Assembly (NCBI GenBank): GCA_002454125.1 | Contig: DKII01000113.1 | Coordinates: forward strand, 1 to 33,652 | DNA from: Novosphingobium sp. UBA6722 | GTDB lineage: Bacteria > Pseudomonadota > Alphaproteobacteria > Sphingomonadales > Sphingomonadaceae | DNA: 33,652 bases | Reading direction: 5' to 3' | Shown here: positions 1 to 6,973 of the stretch, in pieces | Layout of the letters: the number at the start of each line of letters is the position of its first letter | How positions within the stretch are numbered: position 1 is the stretch's first letter | Made by a program: the position numbers and the translations under genes | Notes under the pieces: model-generated | What the model was told of the DNA's origin: nothing | What the model saw: only the letters and a program-made list of their open reading frames with translations | The model's database searches: none

Positions 1-651
1 CAAATGTTCTGACGACGGACAGGAGTCCGAAAGCCAGCGGTCGCGGGCCTTGACCGCGGGTGGCGTCTCCATGCCCTCCATTGGGCTGCGGTCAATGTCG
101 CCGCGACTGACCGCCCATCGAAACAGACGGCGGAGGACGGCAAACACGTTACGCCGATTGGCGACCTGCCGATCAGGCATCCGATCAAATACCGCCACAA
201 TGTCCGCCCGTGTAATCTTGGTGAGAGGTTTTGATTTGAGCACGGGCTTTGTGTGGATACGCAGGGACCGTCCGACGAGCAACTTCCACCCACGGCCAAC
301 GCATGACCTTTCGAAACGGTCAGCATAATTGTCAAAAGCGAGATCAACTGCCTCCCGGCGGCGCTGCTTTTCGACTTCGACCGGATCCACACCTTGGGCG
401 ATGAGCAGGGAAAGACGAAGTGCCTCTTCCCTGGCCGTGGTTGGCGTCCATGGCGACCCATGGCTTCCGATCGTGCATCGTCGCGTTCTGGCCTCCCGCC
501 CACCCAAGCGGAATTGCAGAATGTAGGAGACGGTTCCGGACTTGGTGATCTTGGCACCAAATCCTTTGATTCCATCATCCCACAAAAAGCCTGCCGATCG
601 CGAAGCAATCAACGCATCAATTGTCCGTTTCGTTATCTTTCCACTCGCCAT
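1..651 (-). CDS. Tyrosine-recombinase integrase, N-terminal part (runs off left edge)
   Basis: Reading the minus strand from an ATG at 651 gives 217 open codons to the window edge, so the gene is cut off here rather than broken. Residues about 1-95 resemble the arm-DNA-binding domain (DUF4102 type) of P4-like integrases, with FGAKITKSGTVSYILQFR and later EEALRLSLLIAQGVDP. Residues about 110-200 resemble the SAM-like core-binding domain, ending in RRLFRWAVSRGDIDRSPMEG, which in this family comes just before the catalytic domain. The catalytic R-H-R-Y residues would lie left of the window and are not visible. A GGAGG lies about 7 nt before the ATG and supports the start. Base composition is visibly less GC-rich than trmB next door. 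Such enzymes integrate and excise genomic islands or prophages, so the element probably extends leftwards. The family call is firm; which element it serves is unknown. Confidence 0.9.
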   Translation of the reverse strand, partial: MASGKITKRTIDALIASRSAGFLWDDGIKGFGAKITKSGTVSYILQFRLGGREARTRRCTIGSHGSPWTPTTAREEALRLSLLIAQGVDPVEVEKQRRREAVDLAFDNYADRFERSCVGRGWKLLVGRSLRIHTKPVLKSKPLTKITRADIVAVFDRMPDRQVANRRNVFAVLRRLFRWAVSRGDIDRSPMEGMETPPAVKARDRWLSDSCPSSEHL

Positions 652-675
652 TTTTTCGCCTCCAGACCCGGCGTC

Positions 676-708
676 CAGCAATCACCCAGCAATCACCGGG
701 TAATCACC
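676..708. repeat. Three tandem 11-bp direct repeats upstream of the integrase
   Basis: Two exact copies of CAGCAATCACC (676-686 and 687-697) are followed by a degenerate third copy, GGGTAATCACC (698-708). The 11-bp pitch is close to one helical turn, so the shared AATCACC cores face the same side of the DNA. They lie 25 to 57 bp upstream of the integrase start. Position and phasing suit arm-type integrase sites, an excisionase site or an operator for the integrase gene; which of these is inference. Confidence 0.7.
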
Positions 709-793
709 GAGGCGGAAACTGCCGCCAAGGGACGAAAACTGTAGCGTAGCCAATCGTTTGAAATAACGCAGTAATTCTACGCCAGAGGTATCC

Positions 794-1510
794 CTAAATA
801 CGCCTCCAGCGAAAATACCAGACCTCGTGACCATAGACGGTCCGCGCCTTGTGCTCATAGCGCGTTTCCGGCCAGCCGCCGGGCCGCTTCTGGAAATCCT
901 GCGGCTTGTCGATCAGCCATTCGAACTGATCGGTATGGCGGCGCATCACCATCAGCGCGTGGCGGACATAGACCGCGTGATCGGTGCCAAAGCGGAATTC
1001 GCCGCCCGGTTTAAGCTTTGCGGCAAACAGGTCGACCGGCCCGTCATTCATCATCCGCCGCTTGGCGTGGCGGGCCTTGGGCCAGGGATCGGGATGGAGC
1101 AGATACAGGAACGAGAGCGAACCATCCGGAATGCGCCGCAGGACGTCCAGCGCATCGCCATGCCAGATCCGGACATTGCCCAGCGGCGGGTGCGCGCCAT
1201 GATCGCCAGAGACGTGGACGAGCGCCTGAGCCACCCCGTTGATGAAGGGTTCGGCACCGATGAAACCGTGATCAGGCAACATGTCGGCACGGGCCGCCAT
1301 ATGCTCGCCGCCGCCGAAGCCGATTTCGAAATGGAGCGGGCAATCCTGGCCAAACAGCCTTTCGGCGGTGACCGTTCCTTCCGCCGGAACCGCAATCTGC
1401 GGCAGCAGTTGATCGACCAGCTCCTGCTGGCCGGCACGCAGGGGCTTGCCCTTCGAGCGGCCGTAGAGACGGTTGATCGTGGTCGGATCGCCGGGTTTGT
1501 GCGCGGTCAT
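794..1510 (-). CDS. trmB: tRNA (guanine-N7-)-methyltransferase
   Basis: The 238-residue product is TrmB, the SAM-dependent enzyme that makes m7G46 in the variable loop of tRNAs in the cytoplasm. Visible motifs are the SAM-binding loop EIGFGGGEH (about 62-70), the signature HPDPWPKARHAKRR (about 139-152), GTD (about 175-177) and the C-terminal TRYE (about 216-219), all typical of the family. Length is normal. The gene reads towards the integrase, and its stop lies 143 nt from the integrase ATG. The 3' end of trmB is therefore the chromosomal border nearest to the putative integrated element. No tRNA gene is seen between them. Confidence 0.96.
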   Translation of the reverse strand: MTAHKPGDPTTINRLYGRSKGKPLRAGQQELVDQLLPQIAVPAEGTVTAERLFGQDCPLHFEIGFGGGEHMAARADMLPDHGFIGAEPFINGVAQALVHVSGDHGAHPPLGNVRIWHGDALDVLRRIPDGSLSFLYLLHPDPWPKARHAKRRMMNDGPVDLFAAKLKPGGEFRFGTDHAVYVRHALMVMRRHTDQFEWLIDKPQDFQKRPGGWPETRYEHKARTVYGHEVWYFRWRRI

Positions 1511-1631
1511 GGGCGGTGCCTGTGACAGCGCCGCCAGCGGGGGTCAAGCATGGCGGCTGACTGCCGGCGCGACCGCACGGCACAAGAAAATTGGGATGGA
1601 CGCTTAACGGCGCTTATGGTGATCAACCACC

Positions 1632-2456
1632 ATGACGGTTCAATTCCCCATGCCTGCCGCAACCGCCGCGCTGAATGACAAGGAAGTTGAGGTTCTGCGG
1701 CTGCTGGCCGCCGGCCATACGGTCAAATCGATCGCGGTGACGCTGGGCAAGTCGGAAGCCTCGATCAACGAGCGCCTGCGCGATGCGCGCCGCAAGACCG
1801 GGGTGGGCAGCAGCCGCGAACTGGCGCGGCTGCTCGATGCCCAGAAAATCTGGGACAAGAATATCGATCTATCGGGCCCGCATTCCCTGACCGATGCTTC
1901 CGGGCAGTCCCGCCAGCCGGGACGCCAATGGTCGAAAGGAATGCTTGTCATGCTTGTTGCATTACCCCTCGCCGCGGCTGGACTGATGTTCGCGGCCAGC
2001 AATCCGTCGCAGCCGGTCGCCCCGGCACCAGCCACTCATGCGGTCGCCGCGAAGGCAAGCCCGCTGGTCGGGCGCTGGTCACTGGATGTCGCGCGCATCC
2101 CGGCTGAAGAGCGTCCCCGCGCGGTGACGATCACATTCCGTCAGGGTGAGGACCGGCGGTGGACGACGGTGGTCGAGATTGTCGCCCCCGACGGCACCAC
2201 CCGGCGCGCGGAATCGACTGCCGCTGCCGATGGTGTCGCCGTGCCGATCGGCGGCAACATGGATTTCATCGATACGGCCTCGCTGCGCCAGCCAGCCCCG
2301 AACACCCTGGTGATGACGCTGGGCAAGGGCGGCGCGCCGGTTTCGACCAGGGTCTATGCCGTGGCAAAGGACCAGAAATCGATGACCGAAACCATCGTCT
2401 GGGCCGGCCAGGAAATGCCGAAGCTGGAAACAACCTATTTCAACCGCATCGGCTGA
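1632..2456 (+). CDS. LuxR-type HTH protein with one membrane segment and a periplasmic domain
   Basis: The 274-residue protein has an N-terminal LuxR/GerE-like helix-turn-helix (about 12-68; LNDKEVEVLRLLAAGHTVK followed by a recognition helix in SEASINERLRDARRKTG). A linker leads to one hydrophobic segment (about 101-121). A Pro/Ala stretch and a domain of about 135 residues (from GRWSLDVARIP) follow, expected to be periplasmic. The topology recalls ToxR/CadC-like one-component sensors, but the DNA-binding domain is of LuxR type and no response-regulator domain is present. Target genes and signal are unknown. It is transcribed divergently from trmB. No strong ribosome binding site is visible before the ATG at 1632; an ATG at 1650 is an alternative. 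Confidence 0.75.
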   Translation: MTVQFPMPAATAALNDKEVEVLRLLAAGHTVKSIAVTLGKSEASINERLRDARRKTGVGSSRELARLLDAQKIWDKNIDLSGPHSLTDASGQSRQPGRQWSKGMLVMLVALPLAAAGLMFAASNPSQPVAPAPATHAVAAKASPLVGRWSLDVARIPAEERPRAVTITFRQGEDRRWTTVVEIVAPDGTTRRAESTAAADGVAVPIGGNMDFIDTASLRQPAPNTLVMTLGKGGAPVSTRVYAVAKDQKSMTETIVWAGQEMPKLETTYFNRIG

Positions 2457-2473
2457 ACCCGGTCAGGGCAAAT

Positions 2474-2506
2474 GAAAACGGCCCGCTTCGGTGGGAAGCG
2501 GGCCGT
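2474..2506 (-). terminator. Intrinsic terminator of ctrA
   Basis: A perfect 11-bp stem (ACGGCCCGCTT at 2478-2488 with AAGCGGGCCGT at 2496-2506) and 7-nt loop lie just past the ctrA stop. On the minus strand the stem is followed by TTTTCATTT, a usable U-tract. It may also end transcripts from the convergent gene at 1632-2456, though the plus-strand T-tract is weaker. Confidence 0.85.
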
Positions 2507-2529
2507 CTTCAAACCTCCGGGTACTAGAA

Positions 2530-3225
2530 TCAGGCGGCGACAGCCTCTTCGCCCGGATCGCGCAGCACATAGCCGCGGCCCCAGACGGTTTCGATGTAGT
2601 TTTCACCACCGCAGGCATGCGCCAGCTTCTTGCGCAGCTTGCAGATGAACACGTCGATGATCTTGAGTTCGGGTTCGTCCATGCCGCCATAAAGGTGGTT
2701 CAGGAACATTTCCTTGGTCAGCGTGGTGCCCTTGCGCAGCGAGAGCAGCTCAAGCATCGCATATTCCTTGCCGGTCAGGTGGACGCGGGCGCCATCGACT
2801 TCAACAGTCTTGGCATCCAGGTTCACGGCCAGCTTGCCGGTGCGGATGATCGACTGCGAATGGCCCTTGGAACGGCGCACCACGGCGTGGATGCGGGCGA
2901 CCAGTTCTTCGCGGTGGAACGGCTTGGTGACGTAATCGTCAGCCCCGAAACCGAAGGAGCGGACCTTAGAATCCATCTCCGAAATGCCCGACAGGATCAG
3001 CACCGGGGTCTGAACCTTGGCGACGCGCAGCTTCTTCAGCACGTCATACCCGTGCATGTCGGGCAGGTTCAGGTCGAGGAGGATGATGTCGTAATCATAG
3101 AGCTTGCCGAGGTCCAAGCCCTCTTCGCCCAGGTCGGTCGAATAGACATTGAAGCCTTCAGTGGTCAGCATCAGTTCGATGGCGCGGGCCGTGGTCGGCT
3201 CGTCCTCGATCAGCAGTACGCGCAT
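2530..3225 (-). CDS. ctrA: Cell-cycle response regulator CtrA
   Basis: The 231-residue product is an OmpR-family regulator closely matching CtrA. The receiver domain (1-120) has the acidic pair E7/D8, phospho-acceptor D51 in LLDLNLPDMHGYDVLKKLR, and K101 in TKPF. The winged-helix domain (about 130-225) carries KIIDVFICKLRKKLA and WGRGYVLRDP. The protein ends in two alanines, as expected for the CtrA C-terminal ClpXP degradation signal. In Caulobacter CtrA controls DNA replication, division and flagellar genes, and in several alphaproteobacteria it is needed for GTA production, which is notable because a GTA cluster lies about 17 kb away. The start at 3225 has an AGGGGG ribosome binding site; longer in-frame extensions look non-coding. 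Confidence 0.97.
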   Translation of the reverse strand: MRVLLIEDEPTTARAIELMLTTEGFNVYSTDLGEEGLDLGKLYDYDIILLDLNLPDMHGYDVLKKLRVAKVQTPVLILSGISEMDSKVRSFGFGADDYVTKPFHREELVARIHAVVRRSKGHSQSIIRTGKLAVNLDAKTVEVDGARVHLTGKEYAMLELLSLRKGTTLTKEMFLNHLYGGMDEPELKIIDVFICKLRKKLAHACGGENYIETVWGRGYVLRDPGEEAVAA

Positions 3226-3364
3226 GGGTAGTCCCCCTTTGCCCCGTGGTCCGGCAATGACCCCCTCAGCAGGATCAGTGCCTGTCATTAACCATATGAC
3301 CAATGAAGAGGAAAGGTTAATTTCTCGTAAACGGCAGAAATCCGGCGAGTCGCGGAGGAGCCCT
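3226..3364 (-). promoter_or_regulatory. ctrA upstream region with CtrA-like box and GANTC site
   Basis: The 139 bp between ctrA and the DUF4112 gene hold TTAA-N7-TAAA at 3317-3331, one base off the CtrA consensus TTAA-N7-TTAA, and a GAGTC (GANTC, CcrM methylation site) at 3347-3351. In Caulobacter the ctrA promoters combine CtrA autoregulation with a GANTC site, so this region is probably the cell-cycle-regulated ctrA promoter. The -10 and -35 elements cannot be placed with confidence. Confidence 0.6.
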
Positions 3365-3838
3365 TCAGCTTTCGATAATCCGGGTGGCGGGATGGTGCCG
3401 ATCAAGGTGCTTGCGAATAATCCGCAGATTCCGGGTGTTGGACCGGTAAAGCAGGTCGAACAGGTCACCCGCAATCGGCACGGCGCCGACGGCCGTATCG
3501 ATCCCGACATTGGCGATCATCCGCCACAGCTGCCAGCGCGGCATGTCCAGATTGCGCGCTTCCCAGACCAGGTAAAGCCCCATCGCGGCAGTCACGAGGT
3601 CACCCGCAACCGGGATTACACCTGCGATTGCATCAAGCCCGACCTTGCGGCGCAGCACCGGGATTTCGATCATCCCTTCAAGCAACCGTTCCAGCGCCTC
3701 GACCCGGCGGCGAACCGCAAGCGGGTCGGTGCCCAGCGGCAGGTCCGCAACGAGCGGTTCAAGCTTACGGAGGCGGGCAGTGGACTTGGGAACGTCCATC
3801 GGCAATCCCATCATCAAGCGCGGGGCCAAGACGGCCAC
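3365..3838 (-). CDS. DUF4112 family membrane protein
   Basis: The product (157 residues from a GTG at 3838, or 144 from the ATG at 3799) matches the DUF4112 pattern. A charged N-terminal helix (RRRVEALERLLEGMIEIPVL) is followed by two related hydrophobic segments, GLDAIAGVIPVAGDLVTAAM and TAVGAVPIAGDLFDLLYRSN, in an internal duplication of the G-x-IP-x-AGD type. The C-terminus is basic with an HHPATR motif. Biochemical function is unknown. It starts 5 nt after the stop of the upstream lipoprotein gene, so the two are probably co-transcribed. The true start is uncertain because no candidate has a clear ribosome binding site. Confidence 0.8.
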   Translation of the reverse strand: MAVLAPRLMMGLPMDVPKSTARLRKLEPLVADLPLGTDPLAVRRRVEALERLLEGMIEIPVLRRKVGLDAIAGVIPVAGDLVTAAMGLYLVWEARNLDMPRWQLWRMIANVGIDTAVGAVPIAGDLFDLLYRSNTRNLRIIRKHLDRHHPATRIIES

Positions 3839-3843
3839 GATGC

Positions 3844-5310
3844 CTATTTGGGGAGCATGGCCAGCGGCATCAAGGGATGGACATTCCAGGGATTAGGCAT
3901 GAAGCCCGTGGTCTGGCCGCTGACCAGTGACCAGCGGATCGGCACGCCAAAGGGAATGAACGTGTTGGCGATGGTCAATTGCGCTTCAGCCTGGGCAAAC
4001 AGATCGGCGCGCTTGGCCGGATCGGGTTCGAGCAGCGCCTGCCCCGCCAGCCGATCGGCATTGGCACTGCACAGCACCCGGACATTGGCGCAGCTCAGCT
4101 GATTAAGGAACCAGCCGGCGCGGACATAGCGCGCCACGGTATCGACCAGCCGCAGGTCGGCCGCAGCATTCTCGCGCACCTTTACCGCTTCAACGCCGAT
4201 CGCCTCGAAATCCTTTGCCAGCTGCTCGAACAACACGTCACTGCCCGGGCCGGCCGGCAAGGCAATCCGCAGTCGCGGCGGCTTTCCGTCAGACCAGGCA
4301 GCCACGCGGTTTGCGGCCACCGCGCGCCGCTCGTCCAGCGATTGGCCGGGCCAGCGCTCACCAACGGTGCCATTGTCATCGCCCGCTCCGGGATTGACGA
4401 TCCGCGTGGTCGCCGTCCAGCCGCCGACATTGAGCGCATTGGCCAGGGCATCGCGGTCGATCGCCATGGCCAACGCCTCGCGCCGCTCGGGTTCGGCCAG
4501 GAAGCCTTGCGGATTGACCACGGCCAGCCCGAACAGGCCGGCCACCGGATCGAGCCGGATCGCCCCGCGCGAAACGCTGCTGGCATCAAGCCGCGGAAAG
4601 TCTGCCAGCCGCCCGCCCAGCACGACATCAACCTCGCCCGCATTGAACCGCTCGATCGCCACGCGGGCACCCAGCGCTTCGAGCCGCAACTTGCGGCTGA
4701 GCTTGTCCCAGTCTTCAACCTGCGGGAGGCCGCGATCTTCGGGCGGAATTGGCCGCAACAAGGCCATGTCCTTTTCACGCGTCAGCCGCATTGGCCCTGC
4801 CCCGCGGCCCTTGCGCAGCAGCCCCAGTTCGGGCTGGGCCAGCAATTGCAGGAAATCGGGCTGGGCCTGGTGCAGGCGAATCTCGACCACGCGCCCGGCC
4901 ATCGCCCGAACCTCGTCAATGGCGGCAAGGTCTGCCCCCAGCGGGGTGCCGCGCACACTGGCAATGGCCTGGAGCAGCGCGGCGCGTGCCGTGTCGCCGG
5001 TCAGCGGGGTCTTGTCGGGCCAGGTCCCGTCGCGCAGGCGGAAAATGTAGCTCAGGCCATCGTCGGTCACGATCCAGCGATCGGCCAGGGCCGGGATTAC
5101 CCGGCCGCGTTCGTCAAAGCCGACCAGGCCCTCGGCCGTCGCGGAGCGGACCAGCTGGGCTGCCAGGGGCAAGCGGGCACCACTGGCGAAGGGTGAACTG
5201 GAATCGCCGATCACCGCCACCTGAACCGCCCGGTCCGACGCGTTGTCGCAACCGGCCAGTAGCAGGGCCAGGGCAAGTCCGAAGCAGGTGGACAATGATT
5301 GGCGGAACAT
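3844..5310 (-). CDS. Family 5 extracellular solute-binding lipoprotein
   Basis: From the ATG at 5310 the product is 488 residues. It begins with a lipoprotein signal peptide ending in the lipobox LLAGC, so it is likely anchored to a membrane. The rest resembles SBP_bac_5 (peptide/nickel ABC transporter binding proteins): a GLVGFDERGRVIPALADRWI stretch, then SYIFRLRDGTWPDKTPLTGD, and a C-terminal region with AQAEAQLTIANTFIPFG. No permease or ATPase gene is adjacent, so it is either an orphan binding protein or works with a transporter elsewhere. Its sequence is more diverged than usual for peptide-binding proteins and the ligand cannot be named. A GTG 12 nt upstream is a possible alternative start. 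Confidence 0.8.
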   Translation of the reverse strand: MFRQSLSTCFGLALALLLAGCDNASDRAVQVAVIGDSSSPFASGARLPLAAQLVRSATAEGLVGFDERGRVIPALADRWIVTDDGLSYIFRLRDGTWPDKTPLTGDTARAALLQAIASVRGTPLGADLAAIDEVRAMAGRVVEIRLHQAQPDFLQLLAQPELGLLRKGRGAGPMRLTREKDMALLRPIPPEDRGLPQVEDWDKLSRKLRLEALGARVAIERFNAGEVDVVLGGRLADFPRLDASSVSRGAIRLDPVAGLFGLAVVNPQGFLAEPERREALAMAIDRDALANALNVGGWTATTRIVNPGAGDDNGTVGERWPGQSLDERRAVAANRVAAWSDGKPPRLRIALPAGPGSDVLFEQLAKDFEAIGVEAVKVRENAAADLRLVDTVARYVRAGWFLNQLSCANVRVLCSANADRLAGQALLEPDPAKRADLFAQAEAQLTIANTFIPFGVPIRWSLVSGQTTGFMPNPWNVHPLMPLAMLPK

Positions 5311-5376
5311 CGTCCGCCGCACCTAGCCGATCAAAGCAGATTTCGACAGCGCCTATCGCGTTCTGCCAACAGCCGA

Positions 5377-5736
5377 TCAGATCTTGCGCAGGTGCTTGGG
5401 CTCGGTCGCCGCCAATGGCGGGCGGACATAACGCGGCGTGTTTTCACCCTGCGTCACCGGTGCCCGGGCCAGCTTGGGGTCGATCTCTTGGCGGAAGGCA
5501 ATGCCGCAGCGATTGTCCTGGACCCAGGCGACAGTCCCTTCGACCCAGCCGACATTGCGCAGGTTGACCCAGACAAGGGCGCCGCGCTGCACAGCCGGGC
5601 CGCCATCCGCCATCAACCCGCCGGCCGAGACGTTGCGAACGCGGACCTTGTGGTCCCCGCCGACACCATCGATGCGCAGATCAGCCATGAGAAACAGGCT
5701 GTCGCGTACGATCTGACGATGTTCGTTTCCGCCCAT
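5377..5736 (-). CDS. PilZ-domain protein (probable c-di-GMP receptor)
   Basis: The 119-residue protein is essentially one PilZ domain. The N-terminal RxxxR motif (R7 to R11, RQIVR) and the NxSxxG motif (N35 to G40, NVSAGG) that bind cyclic di-GMP are both present. Beta-strand signatures WVNLRN and EGTVAWV follow, with CGIAFRQE. A short basic, Pro-rich tail (about 95-119) follows the domain. Small stand-alone PilZ proteins transmit c-di-GMP signals to motility, stalk or polysaccharide machinery. The partner is not evident here. An AGG-type ribosome binding site precedes the ATG. Confidence 0.88.
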   Translation of the reverse strand: MGGNEHRQIVRDSLFLMADLRIDGVGGDHKVRVRNVSAGGLMADGGPAVQRGALVWVNLRNVGWVEGTVAWVQDNRCGIAFRQEIDPKLARAPVTQGENTPRYVRPPLAATEPKHLRKI

Positions 5737-5868
5737 TGCCTACCTATTGTCTCACCAGAGAACCAAACCGGAGCGACCCTCCAGCTGCTGATAGCTGGTA
5801 CGCCATATCCGAAAGCTAAACCGTAACGGCAAAAAAGCGGTTAACGCGCCCGGAAAGGTTGTTACCGA

Positions 5869-6327
5869 TCAGTCGTCGCGCGAAATCTTCTCGCGGCGCT
5901 CATGGGCTTCCTGCGCCTCGACGGTCATGGTCGCGATCGGCCGCGCGGAAAGCCGCCCAAGACCAATCGGTTCCCCGGTTACCTCGCAATAACCGTATTC
6001 GCCCTCTTCGATGCGGCGCAGCGCCGAATCGATCTTGGCGATCAGCTTGCGCTGCCGGTCGCGGGTGCGCAGTTCGATCCCCCAGTCGGTTTCGCTGGAG
6101 GCGCGGTCGTTAAGATCGGGCTCGCGGATCGGGCCATCCTGCAGCGACTGGAGGGTATCCTGCGCCGCCGAAAGAATCAGCTTTTTCCATTCGAGCAGCA
6201 GCCGCCGGTAATAGTCGAGCTGCGGTTCAGACATGTATTCTTCAGCGTCACTGGGCACATAGCCGTCCCCGAGCGCCCGCTTGGCCTTGGCAAGAACATC
6301 GATTTCATCGCCGAGAATCGTCGCCAT
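5869..6327 (-). CDS. dksA: DksA/TraR-family RNA polymerase-binding regulator
   Basis: The product is 152 residues from the ATG at 6327, which has a GGTGGAG ribosome binding site 5 nt upstream; an in-frame ATG at 6345 is less likely. The coiled-coil tip keeps D71, D74 and A76 (DLNDRA), the residues used in the RNA polymerase secondary channel. The C-terminal globular region has EYGYCEVTGEPIGLGRL and ARPIATM. Only C114 remains of the four zinc-finger cysteines, as is usual in alphaproteobacterial DksA and not a defect. DksA with ppGpp adjusts transcription of ribosomal and amino-acid genes. The gene is preceded by about 300 bp without other genes, which should contain its promoter. Confidence 0.93.
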   Translation of the reverse strand: MATILGDEIDVLAKAKRALGDGYVPSDAEEYMSEPQLDYYRRLLLEWKKLILSAAQDTLQSLQDGPIREPDLNDRASSETDWGIELRTRDRQRKLIAKIDSALRRIEEGEYGYCEVTGEPIGLGRLSARPIATMTVEAQEAHERREKISRDD

Positions 6328-6550
6328 AAACTCTCCACCTGACACCAGCCGAACCCAGCGAGGTCCCCGCTGCCCCGGGTTTTCCCGTAGGCTACCGAAC
6401 GCCGGCGTGTGCGCGGCCTATAGTGAGCAGCTTGAGCCTGCACAAGCGGCAATGGCGGGTCTGGGGCAGGCCTGGAATGTGCTGCGATGGGTCGCGGGCA
6501 AAGCCTGTTCACCAACCAATCGGCTGTCCGCAAAAAGACTTTTTCCGGCG

Positions 6551-6565
6551 TTAACCTTTTGTTGA
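6551..6565 (+). promoter_or_regulatory. CtrA-like box upstream of the Sel1 gene
   Basis: TTAA-CCTTTTG-TTGA differs from the CtrA consensus TTAA-N7-TTAA at one position and carries the commonly seen CC after the first half. It lies 67-81 bp upstream of the ATG at 6632, within the only promoter-sized gap for that gene. A short perfect palindrome (AAAAAG-A-CTTTTT, 6533-6545) sits just before it. The rest of 6346-6631 shows no gene. Confidence 0.55.
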
Positions 6566-6631
6566 CCACGATCCGCAAGAGTTGGCTCGTCAGCCGGGTT
6601 CGTCGCCCGGGCCGAATAGGGGGTCACTGAA

Positions 6632-6970
6632 ATGAGCACCACTTGGAACCACGCCGCTGCCTTTGCCTCGGCCGAAGTCGTTGAAGCCACCGGGGAAGAC
6701 CTGCTGGTCGCCACCTGCCTTGCCGCTGCCGCCCAGGGCGATGTCAGCGCCTATTACGATCTCGGTGTCGCTTACTCGACCGGCAGCCACGGCGTGGACT
6801 GCGACCTGATCGAAGCGCACAAGTGGTTCAATCTCGCTGCTGCCTCGGGTCACTCCGAAGCCGCGCTGTGCCGCGCCGACATTTCGGACGAGATGACCGC
6901 TCGCGAGATCGCCGAAGCCCAGCGCCGCGCGCGTGAATGGCTCTCGGCCACGGTTCGCAAGGCTGCTTGA
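6632..6970 (+). CDS. Small Sel1-repeat protein
   Basis: The 112-residue protein carries one to two Sel1-like (TPR-related) repeats: GDVSAYYDLGVAYSTGS (about 37-53) and an EAHKWFNLAAASGH segment (about 62-75). A charged helical tail follows (AREIAEAQRRAREWLS). No signal peptide or membrane segment is seen, so it should be cytosolic. Sel1 repeats bind partner proteins; single-module proteins of this size are adaptors of unknown partner. An AGGGGGT ribosome binding site precedes the ATG. A near-consensus CtrA box upstream suggests cell-cycle control. It converges with the FemAB-like gene, with only 3 nt between stops. Confidence 0.82.
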   Translation: MSTTWNHAAAFASAEVVEATGEDLLVATCLAAAAQGDVSAYYDLGVAYSTGSHGVDCDLIEAHKWFNLAAASGHSEAALCRADISDEMTAREIAEAQRRAREWLSATVRKAA

Positions 6971-6973
6971 GCC

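Noticed and set aside
676..708. CRISPR array
   Set aside because: Units are 11 bp and directly abutting with no spacers, and no cas gene is present.
827..1525. Long plus-strand frame opposite trmB (232 codons)
   Set aside because: It is the complement of a clear TrmB with all motifs; the plus-strand product has no family features and no ribosome binding site.
3288..3303. Second CtrA box (TTAACCATATGACCAA) upstream of ctrA
   Set aside because: Only the first half matches; the second half (ACCA) is too far from TTAA.
3979..5196. Plus-strand frame of 405 codons opposite the lipoprotein gene
   Set aside because: High-GC shadow; the minus strand encodes a signal peptide, lipobox and known fold.
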